This document shows, piece by piece, positions 43,386-52,367 of a DNA stretch of 64,000 nt. Both the position numbers and the translations under genes were made by a program. The DNA is from Anabaena sp051781005 (GTDB lineage: Bacteria; Cyanobacteriota; Cyanobacteriia; Cyanobacteriales; Nostocaceae), in the NCBI RefSeq assembly GCF_051781005.1, contig NZ_JBPWOA010000018.1:142023-206022 (forward strand), read 5' to 3'. The notes beneath the pieces are model-generated. The model was not told the origin of the DNA and did not search any database. It saw only the letters and a list, made by a program, of their open reading frames with translations. Position 1 is the first letter of the stretch, and the number at the start of each line of letters is the position of its first letter.

Positions 43386-43580
43386 TAAGTTTTGTCCAAA
43401 TTTTGCACCTGTTATTGTTAAACCTCGTCCAAGTTGAGAACTGGAGTTTTTCAAAAGGGAACTCTTAACAGGGAAGAGTATAGGATTTAGGAACAAAACC
43501 CGATTAAGAAAAAACTATTGGTTTCAAAGTAGACGTGGTTTACAATAAGTATGAATTGATATTGAAGTTGGTAGAGCAAC

Positions 43581-43601
43581 CTTACCAACTAGTTTGGTAA
43601 A
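43581..43601. promoter_or_regulatory. TTACCAA-type palindrome (copy 4)
   Basis: CTTACCAA (43581-43588), spacer CTAGT, TTGGTAAA (43594-43601): a near-perfect dyad. The rest of the 43228-44153 gap holds copies 2 and 3, the MITE at 43725 and no supported gene. Confidence 0.5.
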
Positions 43602-43724
43602 TATCTTTGATTTTAAGTTTTGGAGTCGATTTTATCCGCTCAAGCGGCTTTTTTTATGTTAGCGTGTCAATAATGCGTAGTTGCTATCATTATGCAAATC
43701 CGAAATATGGAACATTCTTAGTTA

Positions 43725-43846
43725 GGACTTAGGCAAGTGTCACACCAAACATCTATTTTATGGTGCATCAAATATCAAATATCTGTTTATTTGCAGGATT
43801 TATGAAGTCTGACGCACCCTACAAAGCAAGTCAGTTGCGTAAGTAC
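43725..43846. repeat. MITE-like element, family 1, copy 3 (about 122 bp)
   Basis: Ends GGACTTAGGCAAG and TTGCGTAAGTACT with TA on the left flank. The interior shares TCTGACGCACCCTAC with copy 2. Confidence 0.65.
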
Positions 43847-44153
43847 TGTTAGTATATCTATTGTTTTTTTGACCCTAATTATTTTATACCTATATTTTAC
43901 TTAATTTTTTCTCCAAACAAACTGAAGATTACCTAGACCAAACATCACAGTAGAAGGTTGTTGTTACCAAAACCCTATATACTAGACTAGAATTCAGTGA
44001 AATTTGAGCTTTTTGTTAATTGCAATACCATAAACTATTAATTTTTAGATGAAATACTAGATAGTTTTTAAGATTATTTAGTAGGAACTAAATCCACTAT
44101 CATCAGAAAAACCGACATTCATGTGGTGTGAAAATCAAGAGGGGAATGAACAA

Positions 44154-44984
44154 ATGGATTTACGTGGAGATGCATTGCAAATCCTCAGAGAAACTAGCCG
44201 AACTTTTTATATTCCAATAAGTACTTTACCGTCAGGGTTGCAAGAAGCTGTTGCATCAGCCTACTTGTGTATGCGTGCTATTGATGAAATTGAAGATCAT
44301 CCAGAATTGGATAATGCAACCAAGTCACATTTGTTGCGAAGTATTAGCCACACTTTACAAGCTGGGGTTGATGGTTTTGCTGTAGATGCGTTTTCTCTAG
44401 GATTTCGTGGATATGAAGATTCTTTAGCAGAAGTCAGTCTCCGGGTCAGAGAATGGTCAATTTTAGCACCAGAAAGTATTGCTCCTCGAATTTGGGATGC
44501 AACAGCAGCAATGGCAGATAGGATGGCTGATTGGGCAGAAATAAACTGGAAAATTGCAACAGAATCTGATTTAGATCGTTATACATTTGGGGTGGCAGGT
44601 GCAGTGGGCTTGTTACTATCAGATTTATGGTCTTGGTACGATGGCACGGAAACTAACCGGACTCAAGCGATTGGGTTTGGAAGGGGTTTACAAGCGGTGA
44701 ATATTTTACGTAATAATACTGAAGATTTAACCCGTGGGGTAGACTTTTTCCCAGATGGTTGGAATAACGACGATCTCCAACAATATGCACGTCGTAATTT
44801 GGCTTTGGCAAATGCTTATACTAGTTCTCTTCCTGCGGGGCCGGCTTTACAGTTCTGCCAAATTCCTCTGGCTTTAGCTCATGGTACTCTTGATGCTTTG
44901 GCTAGTGGCAAGGAAAAACTCAGCCGTAGTGATGTTTATGCTTTGATTGAAAACCTGATGGATGTCAATGTCAAAGCTAGTTAA
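44154..44984 (+). CDS. Squalene/phytoene synthase family protein
   Basis: 276 residues of the trans-isoprenyl head-to-head synthase fold. The first Asp-rich motif is DEIEDHPELD near residue 44 (shorter than the usual DxxxD). The second is NILRNNTEDLTRGVDFFP near 180 (NxxxDxxxD-like: the last positions read EDLTRGVD). SRTFY near residue 14 is the typical N-terminal signature. It may make squalene, phytoene or a related C30/C40 product. The shortened length and aspartate pattern suggest the squalene (HpnC/HpnD) or carotenoid-related branch, not resolved here. Start ATG 44154 follows GAGGGG. An upstream ATG at 44121 lacks a ribosome site. Confidence 0.75.
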   Translation: MDLRGDALQILRETSRTFYIPISTLPSGLQEAVASAYLCMRAIDEIEDHPELDNATKSHLLRSISHTLQAGVDGFAVDAFSLGFRGYEDSLAEVSLRVREWSILAPESIAPRIWDATAAMADRMADWAEINWKIATESDLDRYTFGVAGAVGLLLSDLWSWYDGTETNRTQAIGFGRGLQAVNILRNNTEDLTRGVDFFPDGWNNDDLQQYARRNLALANAYTSSLPAGPALQFCQIPLALAHGTLDALASGKEKLSRSDVYALIENLMDVNVKAS

Positions 44985-45064
44985 TCGTCTGAGAAAATAA
45001 ACATCTGGTGACAAAGTAGAGACGTTGCATACAACGTCTTTACAAGAGTTCTGGAAGATTGATA

Positions 45065-46240
45065 TCAAAACATATCGGCAGGATCAGCGGCTTGGAGTTT
45101 ACGAGTTGCGATCGCACCAGAAATTGCACACATGGTAATTGTCAGCACTAAAACTTGCATACCACGAATTATCGTCATGTATACTGGTAAGTTGGTCGCT
45201 TGCCTGGTCAATTGGTAAAGTCCCAAGGACACGGCTAAACCCGGCATGAAGCCTAGAATAGCCAAAATTAATGCTTCTTCAAATATCACAATTAACAGGT
45301 AATAATTTCGATAGCCAATGGCTTTAAGGGTAGCATATTCACGTAGATGGGCATTGACATCGGCAGAGAGAATTTGATAAACAATAATTACCCCCACCAC
45401 AAACCCCATTGAGACACCTAAACTGAAAATAAATCCAATGGGTGAGTTAGTTCTCCAAAAATTGTTCTCAAATTCAATAAATTCTGCATGGGTTAATACT
45501 CTCACATCATCTGTAAGATACATTCTCAAGTTTTTGGCTACTTGTTGCGAGTCATAGCCTGGTTTAATTTTCACCAAACCAAGACTGACACTGCTAGATG
45601 GACGTTTGGGAACTAACCGTAATAAGTTCTGATCACTAGTAATTAAGCTGCCATCTGTGCCAAAAGAAGCACCTATTTTAAATAACCCACCGACAGTAAT
45701 GGTGCGTCCATCAATTTCAGTCGTAACGGTTTTACCTTGGTCAATCTGTGCGATCGCTTTTTGATAATCTCCCCTTGCACCCCGATCAAATAAAACTGTA
45801 TCTGGTAGTTTAATTGCAGCTAATTGTTGATTGACTTCTGGTAAATCAAAAACTGGTCTATTGGGATTAAAGCCGATTCCCAATACTGCTGTTTCTTTAC
45901 GAGTTTGGGGATTTTTCCAGGTGATGACATTGAGGTAAATTGCTTCTGCTGATTGCACCCCTGGTATATCCATTGCTTGGTATAGTCTCCGTCGAGAAAA
46001 GGTAGACATACTTTGCAGGTTACGGGTTTGGGGACTAGTTAAAATAATGTCCGCGTGCAAACTGCGATGTAGCCTAGTGTTGCTGTCATAGAGTGCAGTT
46101 TGAAAACCCAGTTGCATAAACATGAGAATGTCAGCAAAGGCAATACCTGATAACGCTACCAGCAAGCGACTTTTATCATGACTTAGTTGCAACCACCCCA
46201 AAGGTGTCCGTCGTCGCAACTGTTGAAGTATTCGTATCAT
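45065..46240 (-). CDS. devC: DevC-type ABC exporter permease
   Basis: 391 residues. The FtsX/MacB-like permease has an N-terminal helix (LLVALSGIAFADILMFMQLGFQTALYDS), a large periplasmic domain (about 60-260), then three C-terminal membrane segments (IGFIFSLGVSMGFVVGVIIVYQIL, YYLLIVIFEEALILAILGFMPGLAVSLGLY, and GMQVLVLTITMCAISG). DevC works with DevB (adaptor) and DevA (ATPase) to export heterocyst glycolipids or similar lipids through TolC. It follows devB with a 103-base gap. The ATPase gene devA is not present downstream. Confidence 0.85.
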   Translation of the reverse strand: MIRILQQLRRRTPLGWLQLSHDKSRLLVALSGIAFADILMFMQLGFQTALYDSNTRLHRSLHADIILTSPQTRNLQSMSTFSRRRLYQAMDIPGVQSAEAIYLNVITWKNPQTRKETAVLGIGFNPNRPVFDLPEVNQQLAAIKLPDTVLFDRGARGDYQKAIAQIDQGKTVTTEIDGRTITVGGLFKIGASFGTDGSLITSDQNLLRLVPKRPSSSVSLGLVKIKPGYDSQQVAKNLRMYLTDDVRVLTHAEFIEFENNFWRTNSPIGFIFSLGVSMGFVVGVIIVYQILSADVNAHLREYATLKAIGYRNYYLLIVIFEEALILAILGFMPGLAVSLGLYQLTRQATNLPVYMTIIRGMQVLVLTITMCAISGAIATRKLQAADPADMF

Positions 46241-46254
46241 ATTAGAAATGAAGG

Positions 46255-46335
46255 ACTGAGGACTGGTTACTGAGAACTGGGGAGATTATTTATCTTTCTT
46301 CTGACTCCTGAACTCCTGACTCCTGACTTCTGACT
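46255..46335. repeat. GGACTG/CTCCTGA short tandem repeats between devB and devC
   Basis: Degenerate units such as GACTGAGGACTGG and CTCCTGAACTCCTGACTCC sit in the devB-devC gap, similar to those near 430. They are likely STRR-type arrays. Confidence 0.55.
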
Positions 46336-46343
46336 CCTTCTTC

Positions 46344-47534
46344 CTAAAGTTCAATTACTACCTTGACTTGCATATTGGTTAAATTGGCAGCTTTCTGACT
46401 CGAAGCTGGATCTAGTCGGATATGGACTTTGATCACCCTGTTGTCAATATTGGTAGAAGGGTCAGTATTGATAGCATTCTGCCGCTGTACCTGTAAACCT
46501 ATCCGTTCCACTGTCCCCTGTAATTCCATCGGTAGAACATCACCAGATACCCGTACCTGTTGCCCTGGATTTAATTTTTTAATATCGCTTTCGTAAACTT
46601 CGGCAACCGCGTACATTTGACTAGTTTGCCCAATATCGGCAATGCCATTATTTGATATTAATTCTCCAGGACGGGTGTGAATTTCAAATACCTGTCCATT
46701 TTGGGGCGATCGCACGTAAGCTTGTTGAAGATTAGCTTTTGCTTTGTTCACTACTGCTTGAGTCCGACCAATTTCAGCTTTGGCTGCGACTACATCAACT
46801 GGACGCACTTCTGCAATTTGATCTAATGTAGCGATCGCTTCTTTGATTCGTTGTTGGCCTGTTAAATAGAGACTATTTAACTCTGCTTGTGCAGCTTGCA
46901 GACTCTTTTGGGCAGTTTCTAGAGTTAGGCGTTTACTATCAAGTTGAGAGGCTGAAATTGCCCCTTCGGCATATAGTTCCTGATAACGTTGGTTTTCTGA
47001 TTTCGCATTGATTAACTCAGCTTGCAAGCGGGCAATAGTCGTAGTCTGAGTATCAATATTCCCTTGGTTTTCGGCTGTCAAACGGGCAATAGTTGCTTGT
47101 TGAGTGGCAATTTCTCCACGTTTTGCACCAGCTTGAATGCGGGATAAATTAGCTTTGGCTACTTTGACTTCTTCCTCAGCTTCTTGTAATGCAGCTTGCA
47201 AGCGATCGTGATTGTCTAAAATAGCAATTATCTGTCCTTCTTTTACCCTCTCTCCTTCTTGCACCAATAACTTTTCTATCCGACTACCTTCACTAGATCC
47301 AGATGAGAGTTTAATCACTTGTCCTTGCGGTTCAATCCGTCCCAAAGCTGTAACTGTTTTCAGTTCGGGTATGATTACTACCGGCATTACTGCATCTTGG
47401 GCTTTATCTCTCAATCGCATGACAGTAAATGTACCAATGCCTACAACGGTGAATGAGGCAATTATAGATATAGTAATTGGTAGCCAAATCAGCGCGTGAG
47501 AAGATAATGAACCTTGTAGCTTGGGGTTCTGCAC
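46344..47534 (-). CDS. devB: DevB-type periplasmic adaptor (HlyD/MFP family)
   Basis: 396 residues. The N-terminal membrane anchor is LIWLPITISIIASFTVVGIGTF. A split lipoyl domain (VTALGRIEPQGQVIKLS ... EGERVKEGQIIAILD near 55-110; its second half LQQAYVRSPQNGQVFEIHTRPGELI near 275) is joined by a long coiled-coil hairpin. A beta-barrel follows (QVRVSGDVLPMELQGTVERIGLQV). This is the membrane-fusion subunit of DevBCA exporters. It is divergent from a TetR gene with a palindrome between the two. Confidence 0.87.
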   Translation of the reverse strand: MQNPKLQGSLSSHALIWLPITISIIASFTVVGIGTFTVMRLRDKAQDAVMPVVIIPELKTVTALGRIEPQGQVIKLSSGSSEGSRIEKLLVQEGERVKEGQIIAILDNHDRLQAALQEAEEEVKVAKANLSRIQAGAKRGEIATQQATIARLTAENQGNIDTQTTTIARLQAELINAKSENQRYQELYAEGAISASQLDSKRLTLETAQKSLQAAQAELNSLYLTGQQRIKEAIATLDQIAEVRPVDVVAAKAEIGRTQAVVNKAKANLQQAYVRSPQNGQVFEIHTRPGELISNNGIADIGQTSQMYAVAEVYESDIKKLNPGQQVRVSGDVLPMELQGTVERIGLQVQRQNAINTDPSTNIDNRVIKVHIRLDPASSQKAANLTNMQVKVVIEL

Positions 47535-47647
47535 AATAGCATACCTTTTAAGCGATTCAAAATTTGTTCATGAAAATGCAAATTGCTTAATCGAGGAGTA
47601 TTAAGGTAGAAGTTTGCACTTGAGAAAAATATTTTTGATCTACACAA

Positions 47648-47668
47648 AAAACTAAACCGTTTAGTTTT
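47648..47668. promoter_or_regulatory. Palindromic operator between devB and the TetR gene
   Basis: AAAACTAAA (47648-47656), spacer CCG, TTTAGTTTT (47660-47668): a perfect 9-3-9 dyad, the size typical of TetR-family operators. It is placed between divergent starts. Confidence 0.65.
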
Positions 47669-47754
47669 AAACTGTAGGCTAGAAGGACTAGTTAAGTCAA
47701 CTAGGCAGTCTTCCTTTATATAGAATTGTTGACAAAAAAGGATATTAGTAAAAT

Positions 47755-48372
47755 ATGGTACGCCCAAAAATTGGGGGGATAGAGCGAGGGCATTCAGATA
47801 AAGTAGAAAAGATTCTCCAAGGAGCAATGGGGGAGTTCTTAAAACAGGGTTACGCAGGGACTAGCATGGATCGGGTTGCTGAAGCAGCGGGAGTTTCCAA
47901 AGCAACGGTATACAGCCACTTTCAAGATAAAGTTGGACTTTTCAGCGCCTTGATAGAACGACTAGCCAGAAAACGGTTTCAGTCAATTTTTGGTCAACAT
48001 CCCCTGGTGGGAGAACCCTATGTAGTTCTACGGAGTTTGGCGAAAACCGCTTTAGAGCAAATGACCACAGATCCAGAATATTTAGCATTTGAGCGAGTGC
48101 TGATTGGTGAATCTGTGCGATTTCCAGAACTAGCGCAAGTTTTTATCCGTTCTATTGCCAAACCAGCTATTGAGACTATTAGTCAATACTTAGGATCACA
48201 TCCAGAATTGAAAATACCCGATCCAGAGGCAACAGCCAGAATCTTAATTGGTTCGTTAGCTCATTTTGCGATCACTCAAAAAGTTTTATATGGCGAGGAT
48301 ATTATCCCGATGGAGAGCGATCGCTTGATTGATGCTTTAACCCATTTAATCGTTAACTCAGCCCAAAAATAA
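47755..48372 (+). CDS. TetR/AcrR-family transcriptional repressor
   Basis: 205 residues. The N-terminal TetR helix-turn-helix reads KILQGAMGEFLKQGYAGTSMDRVAEAAGVSKATVYSHFQDKVGLF (residues 18-65), followed by a ligand-binding helical domain. Divergent transcription from devBC and the palindrome between the two genes indicate that it represses the exporter and itself. The inducer is unknown, but exported lipids or drugs are likely. Confidence 0.9.
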   Translation: MVRPKIGGIERGHSDKVEKILQGAMGEFLKQGYAGTSMDRVAEAAGVSKATVYSHFQDKVGLFSALIERLARKRFQSIFGQHPLVGEPYVVLRSLAKTALEQMTTDPEYLAFERVLIGESVRFPELAQVFIRSIAKPAIETISQYLGSHPELKIPDPEATARILIGSLAHFAITQKVLYGEDIIPMESDRLIDALTHLIVNSAQK

Positions 48373-48406
48373 TTTCAAATAATAATAATTCAAACAATAA
48401 TAAAGA

Positions 48407-50014
48407 TTACAAAAATCCACGTTTCCCATTGGGGCGGACTGTCAACCAATTCGTCTTAGCTAGTGCTATTTGTTGATCAGTAACTTTAGCACCGGTGAGA
48501 TTAGCACCGCATAAATTAGCCCCCCGGAGATTGGCCTGACTCATATAAGCATAACTAAGATCAGCACCTCTGAGATCAGCCCCTTCTAAATCAGCATGAC
48601 TTAAGTAAGCTTTAGTCAAATTAGCATCCCTCAAATTCGCGTGCATCAGACTAGCTCTGCCAAAATCAGTATTTTCGAGATTTGCACCTTGGAGATTAGT
48701 TTGTTTTAATTGAGCGTGATGGAAATTAGTTCCCGATAAATCAGCACCTTGTAAGCTCAACATACTGATGTTGTACGAAGCAAAATCCCGTCTTCCCTTC
48801 ACATATGCTTGGAGTAGAGTTTGAGAATTTAATTTGCGGCCAGCTTGAGAATTATTAATATCAGTGTTAACTATATCAGGAGATTTAGAGATTAATTTTT
48901 TCTGCTGAATCCGCCCAGTTCGTAATCCAGTTGTTTCCGATGACTTAGCGCGTCTAGCACGGATTGCCGCTGCTACTTCCGCTATACCATGAGTATTAGA
49001 ACCAGGATGAGTAGACAAAGCACTAGAATTATCTGACTTATTGTTTACTGATTCTTTAACATCAACATCAGATTGAACTATTAACCCCTTTGCTAAACTA
49101 TCTAAATATGGTTCTATCTCCAATGCTCTGAGAACATCTGGGGCCGAATGGTAGCGATTGCGGACTGAAACCTCTAACATTTTTTTCAACACACTTGTTA
49201 AATGTGGACTCACATCTACAAGCTGCTCCCACATGATTTCACCCGTTGTGGGATTGTATGGCAAATCTTTAGGAGTTTTGGCAGTCAGAAGATAAATGCA
49301 CGTCACTCCTAGAGCATAGATATCACTAGAGTAAACCGGACGCATAGCCATTTGCTCTGGAGGGGCAAAACCAGGAGTACCAATTGCATAAGCTGTCAAT
49401 GCTGTCTGTCCTGATTGCTCGGCAGCTACTTGGGTGACTTGGTTTTTGACAGCCCCAAAATCAATCAGTACTAGTCTGGCATCTTGAGAGCGGCGAATTA
49501 AGTTAGCTGGTTTGATATCACGGTGAATCACCTTTAGCTCATGGATGTATTGCAGCAATGGCAGGATCTCACTCAAGAACTGTTTGACTCCGGCTTCGCT
49601 ATAGAGTCCAGTTTTTCTTACTTCCTGTTGGAGAGTAGCACCACTGATATATTCTTGAACTAAATAAAATTGTTTTTCCTCTTCAAAATAGTCCAATAGC
49701 CGTGGTATTTGCGGATGATTGCCAATTTGACCCAAAGTTTTGGCTTCCCTCTCAAACAGTTCTCGTGCCATTTGTAATATGTGTGGAGCTGTTCCTGAAG
49801 GACGCAGCTGCTTAATCACACAACTTGGTTCTCCTGGCAAAGCTTCATTTCTAGCTAAAAATGTGGCTCCGAAACCTCCCTGTCCTAAAGGTTTATACAC
49901 TCGATATTGACCACATTTACCACGCAACGTTAGTGGCGAGTCACAAGATTGGCATCTTGGACTAGATGCCACATTTTTAGGATGGGAACAGGTAGGATTG
50001 AAGCAATAGCTCAT
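48407..50014 (-). CDS. Serine/threonine kinase with pentapeptide repeats (SpkB-like)
   Basis: 535 residues. A Cys-rich zinc-ribbon-like N-terminus (CFNPTCSHP ... CQSCDSPL) precedes a Hanks-type kinase domain (about 32-300). There the glycine loop is LGQGGFGATF, catalytic loop HRDIKPANLI and DFGAVK. A low-complexity linker follows, then C-terminal pentapeptide repeats (LSLQGADLSGTNFHHAQL ... ANLCGANLTGAKV). This layout matches cyanobacterial SpkB, which is linked to oxidative stress. It shares the pentapeptide class with the proteins at 4061 and 8419. Confidence 0.88.
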   Translation of the reverse strand: MSYCFNPTCSHPKNVASSPRCQSCDSPLTLRGKCGQYRVYKPLGQGGFGATFLARNEALPGEPSCVIKQLRPSGTAPHILQMARELFEREAKTLGQIGNHPQIPRLLDYFEEEKQFYLVQEYISGATLQQEVRKTGLYSEAGVKQFLSEILPLLQYIHELKVIHRDIKPANLIRRSQDARLVLIDFGAVKNQVTQVAAEQSGQTALTAYAIGTPGFAPPEQMAMRPVYSSDIYALGVTCIYLLTAKTPKDLPYNPTTGEIMWEQLVDVSPHLTSVLKKMLEVSVRNRYHSAPDVLRALEIEPYLDSLAKGLIVQSDVDVKESVNNKSDNSSALSTHPGSNTHGIAEVAAAIRARRAKSSETTGLRTGRIQQKKLISKSPDIVNTDINNSQAGRKLNSQTLLQAYVKGRRDFASYNISMLSLQGADLSGTNFHHAQLKQTNLQGANLENTDFGRASLMHANLRDANLTKAYLSHADLEGADLRGADLSYAYMSQANLRGANLCGANLTGAKVTDQQIALAKTNWLTVRPNGKRGFL

Positions 50015-50490
50015 GCACTTTTAACTCGCTGCACAACGAAGTGATGTAGGAAATTAGACTCTGATTCTATTATTGAGAGTAAATTGCAATTTTGTCAGGT
50101 AATTTCTGCTGAAAACTAGTTTTTAAAGAGTTCTTAAATTTATACATGATGCTAATTAAGGTTATAGTAAAGTATTTAAACAGCATCTACTTTGAAAGCC
50201 ATAGTTTTTTGGAATAAGGGTAAAGCTCATAACTTAACCCACAAACGAATAATATACTTTCCTTAAAAACTCCAGGTTTCAACATGGACAGGGCTTAAAA
50301 CAAACTATCAGCTAAAACTAATTTTTTTTCTCCTAACTATTATCTCACTAAAATCAAGCTATTATCTCCAATATTTTTATGTAAAAATACTGAAAAACTA
50401 AATTATTAATTATACAAAATTAATGTGTAACTAGTATCATGATGATTTCCGTATACAGCCGATCTTAAATTGTAGTTTGAATTTTTTTCT
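50015..50490. other. AT-rich gap upstream of metallothionein
   Basis: About 475 bases between the kinase start and the metallothionein operator. No gene, hairpin array or repeat is supported. Confidence 0.5.
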
Positions 50491-50520
50491 ATAACATATG
50501 AATTGCTGTTCATATGTTAT
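50491..50520. promoter_or_regulatory. SmtB/ArsR-type operator, perfect 12-6-12 palindrome
   Basis: ATAACATATGAA (50491-50502), spacer TTGCTG, TTCATATGTTAT (50509-50520). The TATGAA/TTCATA arms resemble known SmtB operators upstream of smtA. It is 35 bases before the metallothionein ATG. Confidence 0.7.
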
Positions 50521-50555
50521 ATTATTATTTTCAACAACGAAATGGAGAAATTATT

Positions 50556-50717
50556 ATGACAACCGTAAACCAAATGAAATGCGCCTGTCCGAGCTGCTTG
50601 TGCGTTGTTTCATTAGAAAGCGCTATTCTCAAAGACGATAAATACTATTGTTCTGATGGTTGTGCAGAGGGTCATCAAACCATCAAAGGCTGTGGTCATA
50701 ATGGATGTGGCTGTTAA
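50556..50717 (+). CDS. smtA: Bacterial metallothionein (SmtA type)
   Basis: 53 residues that bind zinc or cadmium through clustered Cys and His. The pattern is CACPSCLC at the N-terminus, YYCSDGC in the centre and GCGHNGCGC at the C-terminus, the SmtA architecture, with a GHQTIKGCGH segment. Start ATG 50556 follows GGAGAAA. An upstream in-frame extension is ignored. A perfect palindromic operator precedes it. No smtB gene is adjacent; the ArsR-family gene at 5028 lacks the classical metal motif. Confidence 0.9.
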   Translation: MTTVNQMKCACPSCLCVVSLESAILKDDKYYCSDGCAEGHQTIKGCGHNGCGC

Positions 50718-50740
50718 GTAGTGCTGCGGCCTGGGGTTAG

Positions 50741-50786
50741 GGAACTCTTAACAGGAAAGAAAACTCATTCCCTGTTAAGAGTTTCC
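50741..50786. terminator. Bidirectional terminator hairpin (smtA / hemL)
   Basis: GGAACTCTTAACAGG (50741-50755) pairs with CCTGTTAAGAGTTTCC (50771-50786) with one bulge, between convergent genes. The same arm GGGAACTCTTAACAGGG occurs near 43458, so it may be a dispersed repeat. Confidence 0.65.
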
Positions 50787-50795
50787 TGTTCCCTA

Positions 50796-52094
50796 TTACA
50801 GACTAGACATCACATCTCTTGCAGCGGCTAACGTCTGCTCAATATCTCCATCTGTATGAGCTAAAGAAGTGAACCCAGCTTCAAACTGAGATGGTGCTAA
50901 GTAAATACCATGCTCTAACATTCCACGATGGAACCGCCCGAACTTGGCTGTATCTGCTTTTTTCGCATCCTCATAATTATGGACTGGCCCGGCGGTGAAA
51001 AATAAACCAAACATGGCGCTGATATTACCACCGCAGACTGCATGACCCGTTTCTTGAGCAATTTTAAGCAACCCATTGGTTAGCTTCTGAGTCATCTGTT
51101 CTAGAGAATCATAAGTACCGGGTTTTTGCAGCAATTCCAGTGTCTTGATTCCAGCAGTCATTGCTAGGGGATTACCAGAAAGAGTCCCAGCTTGATATAC
51201 AGGGCCAGCAGGTGCAACCATCGACATGATATCGCGGCGACCACCATAAGCTCCCACTGGCAAGCCACCACCGATAATTTTACCGAGTGTTGTCAAATCT
51301 GGAGTGATGCCAAATTTTTCTTGAGCGCCACCATAGGCAATACGGAAGCCAGTCATTACTTCATCAAATACGAGTAAGGCCCCATGCTCGTGGGTAAGCT
51401 CCCGCAATCCTTCTAAGAAGCCAGCATCAGGAGTAATAAAGCCAGCATTACCAACTACTGGTTCGAGAATTACGCCAGCTATCTGGTTGGGGTTTTCCTC
51501 AAATAAGGCTTTGACAGCTTCCAAATCATTATAAGGAGCTGTTAATGTATCGCTAGTTGCAGCTTTGGGAACTCCTGGTGAATCGGGTAAGCCAAGTGTA
51601 GCTACACCAGAACCTGCTTTGACCAGGAACATATCAGCGTGTCCGTGATAGCAACCTTCAAACTTGATGATTTTATCCCGTTTGGTGAAGGCTCGCATTA
51701 ACCGAAGTACGGCCATACAAGCTTCAGTGCCAGAATTGACAAATCTGACCATTTCGATGCTTTTAACTGCATCTATCACCATTTCTGCTAAAACATTTTC
51801 TAGTACACAGGGTGCGCCAAAGCTAGTACCTTTTTCTAAGGCTGTATGCAGTGCTGTGATCACTTCTGGATGGGCATGACCACAAATAGCGGGTCCCCAG
51901 CTCCCAACATAGTCAATGTATTTGTTATCATCTACATCCCAAATGTAGGCTCCGTTAACGCGATCAAAAACTATGGGTTGTCCACCAACAGATTTGAAAG
52001 CGCGAACTGGAGAACTTACTCCCCCTGGCATCAGGTTTTGAGCAGCAGCAAATATTTCTTGTGATTTTGTCGTTTTAATTGTGGTGTTTACCAA
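50796..52094 (-). CDS. hemL: Glutamate-1-semialdehyde 2,1-aminomutase
   Basis: 432 residues. PLP/PMP enzyme that converts glutamate-1-semialdehyde to 5-aminolevulinate, the committed precursor of haem, chlorophyll and bilins. PLP-binding lysine lies in TLGKIIGGGLPVGAYGG near residue 272. Other hallmarks are MPGGVSSPVRAF near 18, NSGTEACMAVLRLMRAFT near 120, the substrate gate KFEGCYHGHADMFLVKAGSG, and FDEVMTGFR. Length is normal. Convergent with the metallothionein. Its products feed both hemF and acsF in this window. Confidence 0.97.
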   Translation of the reverse strand: MVNTTIKTTKSQEIFAAAQNLMPGGVSSPVRAFKSVGGQPIVFDRVNGAYIWDVDDNKYIDYVGSWGPAICGHAHPEVITALHTALEKGTSFGAPCVLENVLAEMVIDAVKSIEMVRFVNSGTEACMAVLRLMRAFTKRDKIIKFEGCYHGHADMFLVKAGSGVATLGLPDSPGVPKAATSDTLTAPYNDLEAVKALFEENPNQIAGVILEPVVGNAGFITPDAGFLEGLRELTHEHGALLVFDEVMTGFRIAYGGAQEKFGITPDLTTLGKIIGGGLPVGAYGGRRDIMSMVAPAGPVYQAGTLSGNPLAMTAGIKTLELLQKPGTYDSLEQMTQKLTNGLLKIAQETGHAVCGGNISAMFGLFFTAGPVHNYEDAKKADTAKFGRFHRGMLEHGIYLAPSQFEAGFTSLAHTDGDIEQTLAAARDVMSSL

Positions 52095-52367
52095 GGTTTC
52101 CTCCCAAAAGTGGGGAATAAAAAGAGCTTCTCTATCTTAGGATAGGGTCAAAAATTGCAGAAAATTTCTATCCTGATGGGATTGCCTGAACCAAAAAAAT
52201 AACAATAATTTTAATACACATCGAATCAAAACTTACTCTTATTAGATATGCGGACTCGACGATCTGAGACTTAATCAGGATCTTTATGAAAAAGATGCTA
52301 GTTGCTCTATTGAGAATGGTATCGTGAATGCATCAATGATTGTTAAATTTAAAGTAAATTAGCTGGT

